A stretch of 64,000 nucleotides of DNA from Telmatactis stephensoni (GCA_029948255.1 JALIZF010001784.1:62001-126000), one strand, 5' to 3'; shown: positions 10,850 to 22,940, numbered from the stretch's first letter. Translations and numbers: made by a program. The notes: generated from the sequence alone by a model not told the origin.

Positions 10850-11934
10850 ATCAATACTGAGTTTCGCTCTCTTAGTATTATGGTCTCTTGTTTACATATG
10901 AATAGCCAAATATTTGATGGAAGAGTGTAAAGAAAGATTTAGGATGGCTTAATTAAGAAATCAATAGTGCTTTGCGGTCTTGGAATAACCTATTACCTAT
11001 CGCCTATCGCTCTTAGCGGTGACAACCTTTTTTGAAATAGGTGTATATAAATTTAGCGCCCACAATATAACTCGAAAGTGTGGAATTCTGGTCCTTGCTT
11101 GAGCTTTCTACTGACTTTGAGGCGTAATATTTTCCCATCTGGGGTGCCTTTGATTTAAATAATTATCCACAGCGCACTAGCGGTAGGTAGACTACTTATG
11201 TCTCAGTTGTGTCAGTATTTCGGTAGTTGAACATAATTTTGAAGAACGAGATCGCCAACCAAATGTTTCTTGTATTTCTTGCAATTCATATGCAAATGAA
11301 TTTCAAGCCAAAAACACAGACATGCACAGACAAATTGTATACATGCTAAATAGAACAGCTTTCAGTTTCAGTTCTCCGTGCAGTAATACATGTACAGCAC
11401 GCAGAAACTGTCGAGAGCACCCACGATGAGTGGTCGTCCTCTCGTGACTTCCTGCATGCTGTATTACTGAACAGAACATTGAAAAACCTCTTCTATTTGT
11501 TAAATATTTTTTCCTGACTATTTTCTAATGTTTCTTGACAGCATACACTGAATGAAAGTGAACTCTCTCGATGAGTTAATGCTCTTGAGGAAAATTTTGA
11601 ATAAAATATGTTTAAATAAAAAAAATTATTCATTGTCAAAACTGTAACGATAGTAATTAATACATTCAGAAATGTAATCGTGGGCCTTTGACGCTAGTGA
11701 GCTTAACTATTAAAATAGCATTAAAGAATAAGTAATTATACTTTATTTTAGTATATGACGTAATAACTTCCGTTCTATTAAAGAATGAGATATTTATACT
11801 TTATTTTTGGCTGTATTCATTGACGTAATGACTTGCTTTCCATCTGTTTTTTATTGTTAACCCAGAACTCTGAATTGATTAACAAGATCTATATCCAGAC
11901 GAGGATTGCAACACTCGAGCAAAGTTGTACTGGC

Positions 11935-12894
11935 ATGGGATCGGAAACATTGAACTGGACAAACAATAGCAACGTGAAGCCTGCAAACGATACGTTTGAC
12001 TTTGGCGATCGCGATGAAACTTCAAGTCACAGATTGCCAGTCGAATCGATAGTAATTGACATAATCCTCTGCGCCGTGGGATTCGTTGGAAACTCACTCG
12101 TTCTTCTGGTCTTGAAACAACGCAAACCAAAAACAAGAGCACCTTATGAATACCTTACCGCGAATTTATCCATCGCAGATTTGGTATTTCAAGGAACATA
12201 CTTATTATTGAAGTACAGTAGTTTGACGAGGACAACATTTTTTTGCAAGATGTTCGGTTCACTTTATTACATTTCTTCAACTGTAAGCATGTATACAGTA
12301 ACTGCTATTGCAATGACCCCTTTCAAGACCATGACGTTTGATCTTCAAAGACAAGCTTTATATGGGTCAATCGTAGGCATATGGGGCTTGGTGACCATTC
12401 TTTTCTTACCGAGCTTCCTGGTATATGAAATTGACCAGGAATATGGATATTGTTGTGAAAACTGGCCGACCAGATTCCAAATGTCAAACAAAGTCTACAA
12501 AGTAGCGTTATTCGTGACGGAGTATCTGATTCCCTTGACTATTATTACCTTTTGCTACACCAAAATTGTCCTGTTCCTGAAACACCACCAATCAGATTCT
12601 AGACAGGGTAACGGGAGTCATTTTCAAAGGGCTCGTAAGCGAAAACAAGATAAAGAAGTGATGAAAATATCTGTGATTATCCTAATGCTGTACTCTCTCC
12701 TGACGTTACCTGTTCATATTCAATGGCTTAGCTCTGATGTTTTTGAAAATTGGTCTTTGTTTAAGTATGCTAACAAATTTTCAGGCATATGTTTAGTTCT
12801 CCATAGTTGTTGTAATCCACTCGTGTATAGCTTGTTTTCCCGCCAATTTCGTGCTCACATAGTTGATTATATTATTTCTTTCTGCCACTGTTGA
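11935..12894 (+). CDS. Class A (rhodopsin-like) G-protein-coupled receptor, palindrome copy 2
   Basis: Inverted duplicate of 8243-9202 encoding the same 319-aa seven-transmembrane protein from the ATG at 11935 (context GGCATGG). It has GNSLV, LSIADL and NPLVY motifs, and T-P-F instead of D-R-Y after TM3. The two copies point away from the palindrome centre, so each has its own copy of the upstream 1.1 kb up to the central hairpin. An open frame kept intact in both copies suggests the protein was under selection until a recent duplication, or that the duplication is very young. The C-terminal tail is short and followed at once by the GATT microsatellite. Ligand class cannot be told from the sequence; cnidarian peptide- or amine-like receptors are the nearest general type. 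Confidence 0.85.
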   Translation: MGSETLNWTNNSNVKPANDTFDFGDRDETSSHRLPVESIVIDIILCAVGFVGNSLVLLVLKQRKPKTRAPYEYLTANLSIADLVFQGTYLLLKYSSLTRTTFFCKMFGSLYYISSTVSMYTVTAIAMTPFKTMTFDLQRQALYGSIVGIWGLVTILFLPSFLVYEIDQEYGYCCENWPTRFQMSNKVYKVALFVTEYLIPLTIITFCYTKIVLFLKHHQSDSRQGNGSHFQRARKRKQDKEVMKISVIILMLYSLLTLPVHIQWLSSDVFENWSLFKYANKFSGICLVLHSCCNPLVYSLFSRQFRAHIVDYIISFCHC

Positions 12895-12906
12895 TCACAT
12901 ACTTCA

Positions 12907-13142
12907 AGGAAATAATCTCGATTGATCGGCGATCGATCGATCAATCAATCAGTAAATCGATCGATCAATTGATCGATCAATCTATCCATTTATCTATCTA
13001 TCAATCAATCAATCAATCAGTCAATCAAACAATCAATCAATCAATCAATCAATCTATCTATCAATCTATCTATCAATCTAGTTATCTATCAACCTATCAA
13101 TCAGTCATCTCAATCAATCTATCATCAATCAATCATCAATAA
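12907..13142. repeat. GATT/GATA microsatellite (right arm)
   Basis: Mirror of 7995-8230: units ATCA, ATCT and GATC following the stop codon of the plus-strand GPCR copy. Confidence 0.9.
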
Positions 13143-13504
13143 AAGAAAACATTGTGAAAAGAAAACATTTTAAAAAGTCTAAAAAATTATAAAACACGAC
13201 GTTTCGACGTGCTACGCAGAGTTCTTATCATTATCACGTGATCTCATTTCACTTGATAATGACGCTATAACGTAGCACGTCGAAACGCCGTGTTTTATGT
13301 ATAGTTTATTATTCAATTTTCATACACTGTACAAATTCTGATTTTCTGATTGGTCAGTTTGTACCACGTGATGCGTTGTTATGACGTGACAACACGTCAC
13401 GACGTATTAACTCCGACGAATTAATTTTATATAAAATCACGCGTGCGTTATGAAGGTAAACTCAATTTCATTGAAGTTTTTGGAGCTTACTGAGATCCGA
13501 CATA

Positions 13505-13876
13505 TTTCAACTGTTATCCAAAACCTATCTCATAGAAAGTTTAGAAAGTCTGTCGCCACAAGTCTGTCTCTGTTTTTAACGGTAAGCTTACGAAGTTCTA
13601 ACTTTCATTCAAACCGTAAATTCAGTTTTTGGCGTGTTGTTTTTGTCAAAACACTATTCGCCGGCTTTGCAAATTCATCACTATAATTTTTGTTTTTTAG
13701 ACTGGCTATCCAAAAAATATCCAACAGAAAGTCTGGAAATCCTTTCCCCGCAACTTCTCTCAGATGGGGTAAAGAAATTTTATCATGAATCGAAAAAATC
13801 GCCAAACGAGTACTTCAGCCTTCGGCTGTCGACAAACGAAAACTACTTCTTCCCGGCTTCATGCACCAAGGTTTAG
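13505..13876 (+). pseudogene. Degenerate Crypton/KIAA1958-like fragment (copy 3)
   Basis: Direct copy of 309-680 at offset 13196, with identical reading frames and stops as far as compared. Confidence 0.4.
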
Positions 13877-15483
13877 CAGCGTTTCAACCGTAAGTCGCCA
13901 GTTTAAACCTATATCCAAAACTCCAGCGATAATTTTCTAGACCTTTCACTTACCGAGTTCTAGGACTCAGTGCTGAATCACTTAACGATCCAAAAAAGTC
14001 TGAGTTCTTTGTTTATAAGACTTATGGACGATTTCAATTTTACCGAGCAAGTTGTAAACATGGATTCTGAGAACTCGTTTATTATTCTTGTATCACGGTA
14101 CTTTTCTCCTAGTTTTCTTCTGAAAGGTTTATTTTAATTTGTATTGTTAAAATTACCAAATGCTATTAAATAAATTTTGAATAAGTCTTTCTATTTTGGG
14201 TGACTTGAGTTAAGCTTATTTCTAGTGATCTTAGATGTCGACTGACAGTTTTAGCCTGCTTCTGCAGTGTATTCAAATTGAATAATAAAAAGGTTAACGC
14301 ACTCTTTGCTCGTGAATTATCGGGATTTTATCTTCACTCGTTTACTAACAATGAACTCGAAATTTTTTCATACTGCACTCGGCTAACGCCTCGTGCAGTA
14401 TTTAAAATTTCTCGTTCATTGTTAGCAAACTCGTGAAGATAAATCCCGATAATTCACTCGCTGAGTGCGTTAACCTCTAAATAAAGAACGAGAGAGAGTG
14501 TTTTATCGGATATAAAGATCCGAGCCGTAGGCGAGGATCTTTATACCGATAAAACACGATCTCGAGTTCTTTATACGGCTTAAAAAACACATATTAGAGT
14601 TGTTCTCTAAAAGAAATTCAAAAATATCTTCATTTATCTTGGAGAAAATCGAGGTTAAAGTTCATGTAAATTAGGCCGAATCTTTATCAGATATAAAGAC
14701 ACTCGTCACGGTGGCGATTTTCATTGTGTTTGCCTTATGAATTATTAATGAGTTTTTTAAAATTATTATCTGTATCGCGATTCTCCTATCACTTCAGGTT
14801 TGATCTACAGAGAGACGGCGTTATTTTCCGGTAATGCCCACAGGCAGCCCAGCCACTTCTCCTGACGATGTTTATTTTAATAATTTATTACTGGGCTACC
14901 TGTGGTCGCCCAGTCTTAAATTACCTTTGTTTTTTCTGATTCGCGTGCAGACAAAATGCAAAAATTGCGCAATACACCTCCCCGTAATGCTTTGCGCGCG
15001 CAGGGTTCAAGGAGTGACTAGATACAAAATGGCCGCCATTAGAGATGAGATTTCGAAGTAAGTTTTTAGCCTTTTTCTTCGGTATTATTGTTGTTCTTTC
15101 CATATGTTAGATAGAATTAGCCTTTGAAAATCTAGAGGAGATTTGTTGTTGAATATTTTGCTGATTCATAGAAGATTTTAAAACTTCATCGATCGTACTT
15201 GAAATACGGAAGTCAAACTTCAAATCGGTCTTCTCAAAACCTAACCAAAGCATTCTAGCCGATCTATCGGGAACCACACACAATTCCAATAGACGTAGTA
15301 CTTTTATTTGTCAATAATAAATTTAAGAAAAATACATGGAAATAAAGCTTTTGTTTTTTTTCAAAGTCTTGTTTTGAACAGTGATATATTTTCATGTGCG
15401 TGATCGAGAAAGAATACCAGTCAAGAGAATTACACGCATCACAGATAAATCCAGGAAAACTACAAGTCATCTGTTAAAAAAAA

Positions 15484-15555
15484 TTGAATTATCACAGAGG
15501 AGTGAATCATTCCAATTTTATTTTGTCAAGTGATATAGAAACAAACCCTGGTCCT
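15484..15555 (+). pseudogene. LINE-type N-terminal relic with 2A-like motif (copy 3)
   Basis: Direct copy of 2288-2359. The DIETNPGP codons lie at 15532-15555. Confidence 0.55.
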
Positions 15556-16232
15556 ATTGATCCCTTTAAGACTATCCAAGCACCTTGTAGTCAAGTTTGG
15601 GTTGAAAGTAGGTACCAAGTGTGTAGCTATGTCCCTTAACATCACTAATATTTGAACTGTATGGTAGTTTATCTAGACTCAATCTAGAGTGTCCCGACAA
15701 ACATTTTTAATGTTATAAACAGAAGAACCTGAAAAAATTTCCATATTCAATACTACCTTTAGATAAAATACACTACTACAGTCCAAGCTACAGTGGTATA
15801 TTCATGACTGTTGTACACTAGAAACTTTTGATTACTGTACATCATTGGTGAATCCAATGCAGTCTTTATAATCACACAAAATTATATCTCATTCATAACA
15901 ACAATAGGTTGTAGTACTGTGGCCATGTACAGTACCTCAGATGGTAAAAACTATTTGATTCTGACATGCTAGAAATGCAATTACTATGCCTCACCCTCAA
16001 GAAACCTGTGCCCTTTATTAGAATGCTGCTGTGCTATATCTTTGTATTCTCTTTGTTTTTCTCTGATAAAATCTACCTGGTATTGGAATTCAGAGACTTA
16101 GAGCTCATTTGTAGAACATGGAACAAAATTCCACAGTTCACTTAATACTTCTGCTGAATAGCCTATAATTAGATGCACACATAGGCTCAGAACCTAATGC
16201 ACACACTGATCTGTACAACCCAATGCCAAAAT

Positions 16233-17912
16233 CCACAGGTAGCCCAGTTACCCTGCCAACAGGGTCTAGTTTACTATTTTATTGATACGCTAAAAAGACA
16301 AAAAAATGCGCGCGCTTGTTTTAATTTGCTTGGCGCGCGCGCTCTTGTTATGCATGGGTTTCCTGTGGTAATATCCTCCCGATATCCCACGGGACGAGCG
16401 CGCGCTTGTTGTGAATGGGTTTCCTGTGGTGATCCCGCGGGACAAAGCTACTTTGTGAGAAGGTATGAAACACGGTCACGTGACAAAATACATTTTCGCT
16501 TGTATTTCACCAGCTAAGAAAGAAAATATCGATTTTTCTTCGAATATGTAAACAAAGTATTTATGTCCAAACAACTTAATATTTTTGAGCGTTCAAAGTT
16601 TGTTATTTGACGAGAATTTCACCTGGGAAGCTTTGACTCGCGATGGACGTATGTGTGCCCCAGGTTGATTGGACACATTTCCGTGAAGCGCTCGGGATTT
16701 TTCACTCGTTGAAGTATCGTAAAGTAAGTCGAACAGTCTCCGAAGGGAAGTTTGACATGTGTGTGCTTGATTATTCCTCAAAAGCTGCATGCTTGTAAAT
16801 TAAAAAATTTGAATACACTCCTGAATTAATCCTTAATTTTCCTCGGCCCCATTTACTTGTTTATAATATAGGGGCAAAATTTTTCTTTGTGTCATTTTAT
16901 GATTTCTAATCAGTTGAACGCGTAGCGTAAACAAGAAAGCAAACGAATCAAGGTAGAACAACATACAAAGCCCAACAAATTCAACAAACAAATTCAAGCC
17001 CAAGAAACAATAAAAAAGACATAACAGGTTTCAAAACTCACTTTATTTCTGTTTATAACTGAACTGTTTACAATCTTCTTGTATGTATTTTTGCAAATTC
17101 TCAGCTGGAATAAGTTTTCGTTCTCTATCAGACCACCGACCGAGTGTCAAAATGCACAGCAAAAAAATCAAAATTTTATGCCTAACATTAGCTTAATAAC
17201 TTTAAAAATTAGCTCATTTCATATAAATAATTGTTTCGAAATCTTATATGAACATGAAAACTTATGAAGCGTCCTAAAACACTCCAAAAAAGTAATTTTT
17301 GCAGTCCAAAACTGGTAGCATTGTACATGAAGCTGTGAGCGACACAACAAAACTTCAAAAAATTACTCATAAATCACTCTCAAATACCTTGAAGGTCCGC
17401 TCATTTACAGTGAAGAATTGTTTCGAAGTCTTGTATGAACATAAAAGCTTTTGAAATTTTCAAAAACCTCTTCCAAGAAGAAATTTTGTAGTCCAAAACC
17501 AGCACCGTTTCAAGTAAACTTGTGAGCGTTTTTCATGGTATGAATGAAATTCCGAAAACTTTTTTAGATTTCGGAAAACTCTCGTGTACTCACGATAGCT
17601 ATCCGACGTCCCTCGACAACTCAACGAGTGAAAAATCCCGAGCGCTTCACGGAAATGTGTCCAATCAACCTGGGGCACACATACGTCCATCACGTGACCC
17701 GTGTTTCATACCTTCTCACAAACTACGCTTTGTCCCGCGGGATCGCCACAGGAAACCCATTCACAACAAGCGCGCGATATTACCACAGGAAACCCATGCA
17801 TAGCAAGCAAGCGCGCCAAGCAAATTAAAACAAGCGCGCGCATTTTTTGTCTTTTTAATAAATTATTAAAATAAACATCCATTGTCAGGAGAAGTGGCTG
17901 GGCTGCCTGTGG
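16233..17912. mobile_element. Related foldback element with degenerate right end
   Basis: The left end CCACAGGTAGCCCAG at 16233-16247 matches that of 3037-4904. The right end CTGGGCTGCCTGTGG lies at 17898-17912. Sequence 17692-17912 resembles the inner side of block A (4658-4860, then 6246-6300) but has substitutions and deletions. AATGCC near both ends may be a target duplication. This is the older, unrepaired form of the element. Confidence 0.45.
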
Positions 17913-17925
17913 TAATGCCGTTTCA

Positions 17926-19280
17926 AAATCAGCGCTCGTGATTGGCCCAAACACTGAGGACTGCATCGAGGTGGCTTTCTTCAAAATCACAAAAACCTAC
18001 AGGTACTGAAAATCAATTCAAAAATTGAGCAGCAAATATAAAACAACTTTTTAATTTATAGATAGTATCCGTGATAAAATGACCGAAAAGAATGACATGT
18101 TTTGATAAAAAATAGCCGCTAAGTTGAATTTCATCTACACACGACTATCGGCGAAAAGTAAACTGAACTGGAATCTGTTAGTCTAAACTACCAGTAGATA
18201 AAATAACTACACAAAAAATCACGAAAAGAAGAAAAAGAAATCATCCTAAGTAAAAAAATCATGTCTGATATAACTACAATCGGTAATTTCGTTTTCGTTT
18301 TTGGCTTCAATGACTTCAAAGTCACAGCAAAAGTGAATTTTCAGCAAACAACAAAGCAAACAAATTGTCCTTTATGAAGACAAAAACGGTATTGTTTATA
18401 CAAAGATGAAACAAATAACTTTTTAAATAAAATAAACAGGGAATACACAAGTGTGGACTACCTTTTTAATACCTTTCAATAACTTTTTAGCATCATTCCT
18501 TTAGGTTGAAGCTATATTTTGACAAACTTTCACTTTCACATGTCAGTCAGCTCGATCGTTTTTCGCCAGTTTTGAAGAAACAGCAAAAAGAAATCTTCAA
18601 AAGCATCAAATGACCCGTACTTCTTTCATTTTGTGAGATTTTGAACTTGTTTCTATAATTAAATCACCTCTTTTAAGCGTGAGAAAGCTTCCCGGGTCTG
18701 GCCGCCATTTCCTTTTCGGCTTATCTTCTTGCAAAGAAAGAAAGAAGTTGCCATGGAAACTGTAATTCCTACAACTTTGCAGGTAAAGAGAATCTCGCGT
18801 TCAATCAATCAAAAACGACTCCGCCAATACCGAATATATTTTCTCCCAACTAGCCGTCATTATAAACCGATAATGCCGTCTCAAAATCGCGTTTAGTTTA
18901 GAGCAAAATTTTTCACAATAACACCGCCTAAGGGTATTCAATGTTGTTGTTACATTGCGTACATACGTAAATAATTTATTTGGTGACGCAGGTTGAAATT
19001 GGCAACTTTATAAGCTAATGTGGACCTGCCTAAAAACTAACCTCACCTTATTACAATAAAAACTAAAAAATATCCGATAAATAAATTAATAAAATATATA
19101 AATGAATATTCCAATATCACTATGTATAATATTAATGATATGATAAAATCCTTATTGTTGAATCCTTATAAAAGTTAGAATGAACTAGATTATGATAAAA
19201 ATAATGATAATAATAATAATAATATACATGAAAAATTTACTCGATTCTGATTGGTTGAGAGCAGCGATGTTAATCGTTAA
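17926..19280. other. Intergenic, no gene seen
   Basis: AT-rich sequence just outside the palindrome. No open frame with family signatures and no clear repeat was seen. From about 19080 it becomes very AT-rich with TAATAATAA runs. Confidence 0.6.
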
Positions 19281-19293
19281 CACGGCGGGAAAA

Positions 19294-19640
19294 AGTAATT
19301 GCACTACAGTGCAAATTAATAATGGTAATTAAACTGAGTGGAGTGCAATTTGGGCCGAAATCATACGAGTGATTACAAAACTGCACGACCGCGTAGCGGG
19401 AGTGCAGTTTGATAATCACGAGTATGATTTCTGGCCCAAAATTGCACGACATGAAGTTTAATTACCACTTAATTATATCCAATTTGAAATCTCAAAAAAA
19501 TATACTGTTTTGTGATTGGTTGGAAAAAAGATGCGATTAATGAAGCAAAAGGATGCAATTTAGGAATTAATCGCACACTTTTTAACCAATCAGATTGCAG
19601 AAATCACCAGTGATTTCAAAATGGATATAATTAAAGAAGT
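19294..19640. mobile_element. Foldback elements around 19.3-19.6 kb
   Basis: 19321-19470 is palindromic: TGGTAATTAAACT, GTGCAATTTGGGCC and TCATACGAGTGATTA on the left have complements on the right around ACCGCGTAGCGG. 19510-19595 is a second inverted pair (GATTGGTTGG and GATGCGATTAAT). GTAATTGCACT occurs at both outer sides (19296 and about 19640), so the two may form one nested element. No coding capacity. Confidence 0.6.
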
Positions 19641-20254
19641 AATTGCACTGCCGTAAAAATTAATAGTACCAAACAAAAAACAAAGAAATATCCATACGTT
19701 AAAAGATATTTTCTGACTCGCTATCGGCCAGTATTTTTGGCGGGAATTTGTACATTCAAACAGCGCGCGTTGCCAAATTTCCCGCCATTCAAACAAAAGC
19801 GATTGTCAGTCAAAGTGTAGTGAAGCTCTGACAAATTTAGTGCAGTAAACTGGAGTTATCTGTGTTTATTACCTCGATGGATTATAAAGAAAGTTTTTTT
19901 TCACATTTGGGAGTCTAACGTTGTCAAGTGAAGGAGCCTAGACTCTATCTTTACAAAGAAAAAGAGCCCAAAGCTGCTTTTTGGTACGAAGACAGATGAT
20001 CAGCCGCCATTTGCTAAACTCGTCAGCAAACGGTCAAGATTTGCACAAAATAAAATGAACAGACTCAGTTTTTCTCTTGGAAAATCCACGCTGGTATTTG
20101 ATGAAACCTGGAAATATATAGTTTTATCCTTATTTGGACAGAAGAGAAAAGATAAATACAGAGTTTGCTACTAAATGACTTCAGAAATGACATACTGACA
20201 TAGAAGGCTGACTGGCTGGACTCGTCAAAACTGTAAGTTTTTAAAATTTTAAGC

Positions 20255-20678
20255 AATAGGCCATATGGACTAACAGGTCACGTGTCCCTATCTCCCCTAA
20301 ATCAAGCGGCACCGTCAAAATAAACGCCAGAAATAGAAAGAGCACCTTGATATTAGTAAAAGTGCAAATTTTCAGCTCATAAGATGTAATACAGGAGAAA
20401 TGACAGTAAATTTAAGATGGAATATTTTCTTAAGATTAATTTGGAAAAACGCGTTGGATGGCAAGCTCGTGCCATCCAACACGCTTTTCCGAACGAATCT
20501 TGAGAAAACATCTAATCTTAAATTTACTGTCATTTTTTCTCTTATTTATCTTATAAACTACAACGTTGCACTTTTACTAATATCGAGGTGCTCTTTCTAT
20601 TTCTGGCGTTCATTTTGATGGTGCTGCCTGATTTAGGGGAGATAGGGTCACGTGACCTGTTAGTGCATATGGCCTATT
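20255..20678. mobile_element. 424-bp foldback element, family 1 (complete copy)
   Basis: Near-complete palindrome opening AATAGGCCATATG and closing CATATGGCCTATT. The centre is GGATGGCAAGCTCGTGCCATCC. Its arms carry CTATCTCCCCTAAATCA and GAAATGACAGTAAATTTAAGA with complements on the other side. A shorter relative lies at 62779-63103. The short open frames within are not genes. Confidence 0.85.
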
Positions 20679-20855
20679 CATTTTTGATTTGATAAACTTT
20701 CCTCGGGAAAAATACATTTTTGGCCTTTAGAAATAAGAAAGTTTTTTTAAGCTGCAAAACATTAGTTGGTCGACTGTCTGTTCGCCGATTGACCGAGTGT
20801 TCAAACTTTTGTCGAGCGGTTGTGACAGAAATGTTTTCATGTATATTATTAATAA

Positions 20856-21015
20856 GTAATCATACGATTTCTCGTTTAATTTGGAATTAATTTACACTCG
20901 TGTGTTTTTCAAAGAGCTGAAATTGCACTCGACCTACGGTCTCGTGCAATTTCAACTCTTTGAAAAACACACTCGTGCGAATTAATCCCAAATTGAACTC
21001 GAAACTGTATGATTA
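20856..21015. mobile_element. 160-bp foldback element
   Basis: Palindrome with TAATCATACGATTTC against GAAACTGTATGATTA, AATTAATTTACACTCGTG against CGTGCGAATTAAT, and centre CTCGACCTACGGTCTCG. No coding capacity. Confidence 0.75.
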
Positions 21016-21387
21016 CCTATACTAATATTTAATATATATTTATATAGTGCATTTTCTATACAGTATAATCAAATGCGCATATTATAATTACATATTGCTA
21101 TTTACATATATATAGGATATGAATAAATGATATGAATAATATAAAATGAGATAAACCTAATAAAAACCTAATAAACCTGTTCGCTTTGGTTCAACCTGAT
21201 CCATTTTACGCAGATTGAACAAAAACAATTAAAGGACCTCATCTTTAACCTATTGATTTGTTTGTCAGGCATGAATTTCAATCGCGTCTTTTTACATCAA
21301 CACCTTGTCCGATTTCTGAGAAATTTGCAGCCATTTGTCTTCAAGCCTTGACTAAACTTTGTACCGGTAATTAGTTTTCTGCGAATA

Positions 21388-21590
21388 GACCAGTTTCGAA
21401 TTCCGTTTTGCTCAGGCTTAGCCTCGAATCCAAGAAAAATATTCATGAATTTAGCAAAAACCCCGTGGAATTCTAAAGTATTCTTTGTTTGTTCATTGTA
21501 TTCCATCGGACTGTTGCTAAAATTCTATGCATGGAATAAATTTCGCGTAATCGAGGCTTAGCCTGAGCAAAGAGGAACTCGAAAATGGAT
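21388..21590. repeat. Inverted repeat with GCTCAGGCTTAGCCTCGA
   Basis: TTGCTCAGGCTTAGCCTCGA near 21409 is mirrored by TCGAGGCTTAGCCTGAGCAA near 21550, with TTTCGAATTCC and CTCGAAAA outside. Probably a small foldback element. 21591-22200 holds no recognisable gene. Confidence 0.55.
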
Positions 21591-22207
21591 CAAATATTTC
21601 GAGATATCAGACGATCTTTAATTTAAAAATGGCTTTATGAGAAAAATTGGTCATAAATACAAAAAATCTAAGGTGAATTTGTTTCCTATTTCATTTATCC
21701 AGTATATTGGCATAGAGGACTACATACAGCATGTATCGCGCCAATTTAGTCCTTAGAAGTTGCGATACAAAATTTGCGCTGCCTGTTACAACGCAAAGTT
21801 ATGTTGTCAAAACTACCACCAAAATCTCAACAAATTAAAATTTCAAAAACATCGAGAACCATATCTGCTATAAAAAGACAAATGCCTATTGTAACTTGTG
21901 AGCAAAATATATGGAGACACAAGAAGCTAAACGCCAACGTTATCCTCAAGCAAACTTGTGGAGCTAATTGTTGTGACCACGAGGTAAACGTTGCGAATTT
22001 GTATTACCTCGACTTCTACAAATTCTGTCGAATTGTTTCCTGAAATTTTCTAGGTATGGGATAGAACAAGATGTTAACATACCTGTTGCCAAGTGTCGTT
22101 GTGTTTGCTGCACTAGGTATAATTCAGTTAGTGCCAGTCCAAAAGTAAGCAACTACATCGAGTCGACGTTTGAGCTGCCAAGGTAAAACCTTGAAAACGT
22201 TTGTTAA

Positions 22208-22724
22208 AGGCCGGTACACATGCACGGGGGAGCACGCTCCGGCGCACGCTCCCAGAGCATGCTCCCGGAGCAAAGCTCCATCGTGTGTACCAAAGATTTC
22301 ATGGGTAAACTTGCTCCTTGGGAGCAGAATTTTCACCCTGCAAAATGCTTCATGATATCAAACTTGTTGAATATTTGGGGGCGTGCACCGGGGGCAAATT
22401 GAACATGCTCCCTCGTGTGTACCAGAACTTTCTAGTTGCGCGCGGGCTACGTTGACAGTCACCAATCAAATTAGCCCATTTTTTATCCAGGATTCCCCGC
22501 AGACTCTCGCTTTTTAATTTAATGTTTTCGCTTATAAGATCTGCTAATTAAAATCATTAAAATAATTAACTTTTTCTTGCGATTGTGCAAACTATAAGTC
22601 GCCATGTTGGATTTGCTCCCTCGTGTGAACTATAGCGTGGAGCAAGCTCCCGGAACATGCTCCATCGTGTGTACTAGTCGTGGAAAAACGCTCCGGGAGC
22701 GTGCTCCCTCGTGTGTACCGGCCT
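22208..22724. mobile_element. 517-bp TIR element, Harbinger-type target site
   Basis: Ends AGGCCGGTACACA and TGTGTACCGGCCT are flanked by TAA on both sides (22205-22207 and 22725-22727). A 3-bp TAA duplication is typical of PIF/Harbinger elements. Inside, GCTCC and TCGTGTGTACC motifs recur in both orientations, so the element is a repeated-palindrome MITE without a transposase. Confidence 0.75.
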
Positions 22725-22940
22725 TAATTTATTCAAAACAACACCTTACTATCTGTTCCAAAATTCCACACGAAATTTAGACTCAGAAGTAATTAGATTC
22801 AGAAAACTACTGTCTTTATTCCCGAAGGTTTAGACGGGAAAACCTACCTAGCACTCAGTTCATGTAATGTATTCAAAAAATCTATTGTGTTCTATTGTTT
22901 CTCGTTCTATTGCATTACGTGTTTTGTATTATATTTTTAT

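Larger units (their letters stand above)
13197..16712 (+). repeat. Block A, copy 3
   Basis: Direct copy of 1-3516 at offset 13196 and mirror of 4425-7940. It belongs to the right arm of the large palindrome and follows the plus-strand GPCR copy and its GATT microsatellite. The outer hairpin is complete here at about 13191-13296. Internal relics lie at 13505-13876 (Crypton-like) and 15484-15555 (2A-like motif). Confidence 0.9.
10841..17691. repeat. Large palindrome, right arm (6.85 kb)
   Basis: Mirror of 3446-10296. It carries the plus-strand GPCR copy (11935-12894), block A copy 3 and the 0.9-kb spacer. Its outer edge lies in a 71-bp sequence (17621-17691) that is itself an inverted copy of the end of block A (16642-16712). 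The right arm ends on a pre-existing short inverted repeat. Confidence 0.93.

Noticed and set aside
22208..22724. piggyBac-type element (TTAA target)
   Set aside because: TTAA can be read at both sides only if the termini are made unequal; a TAA duplication with symmetrical AGGCCGG ends fits better.
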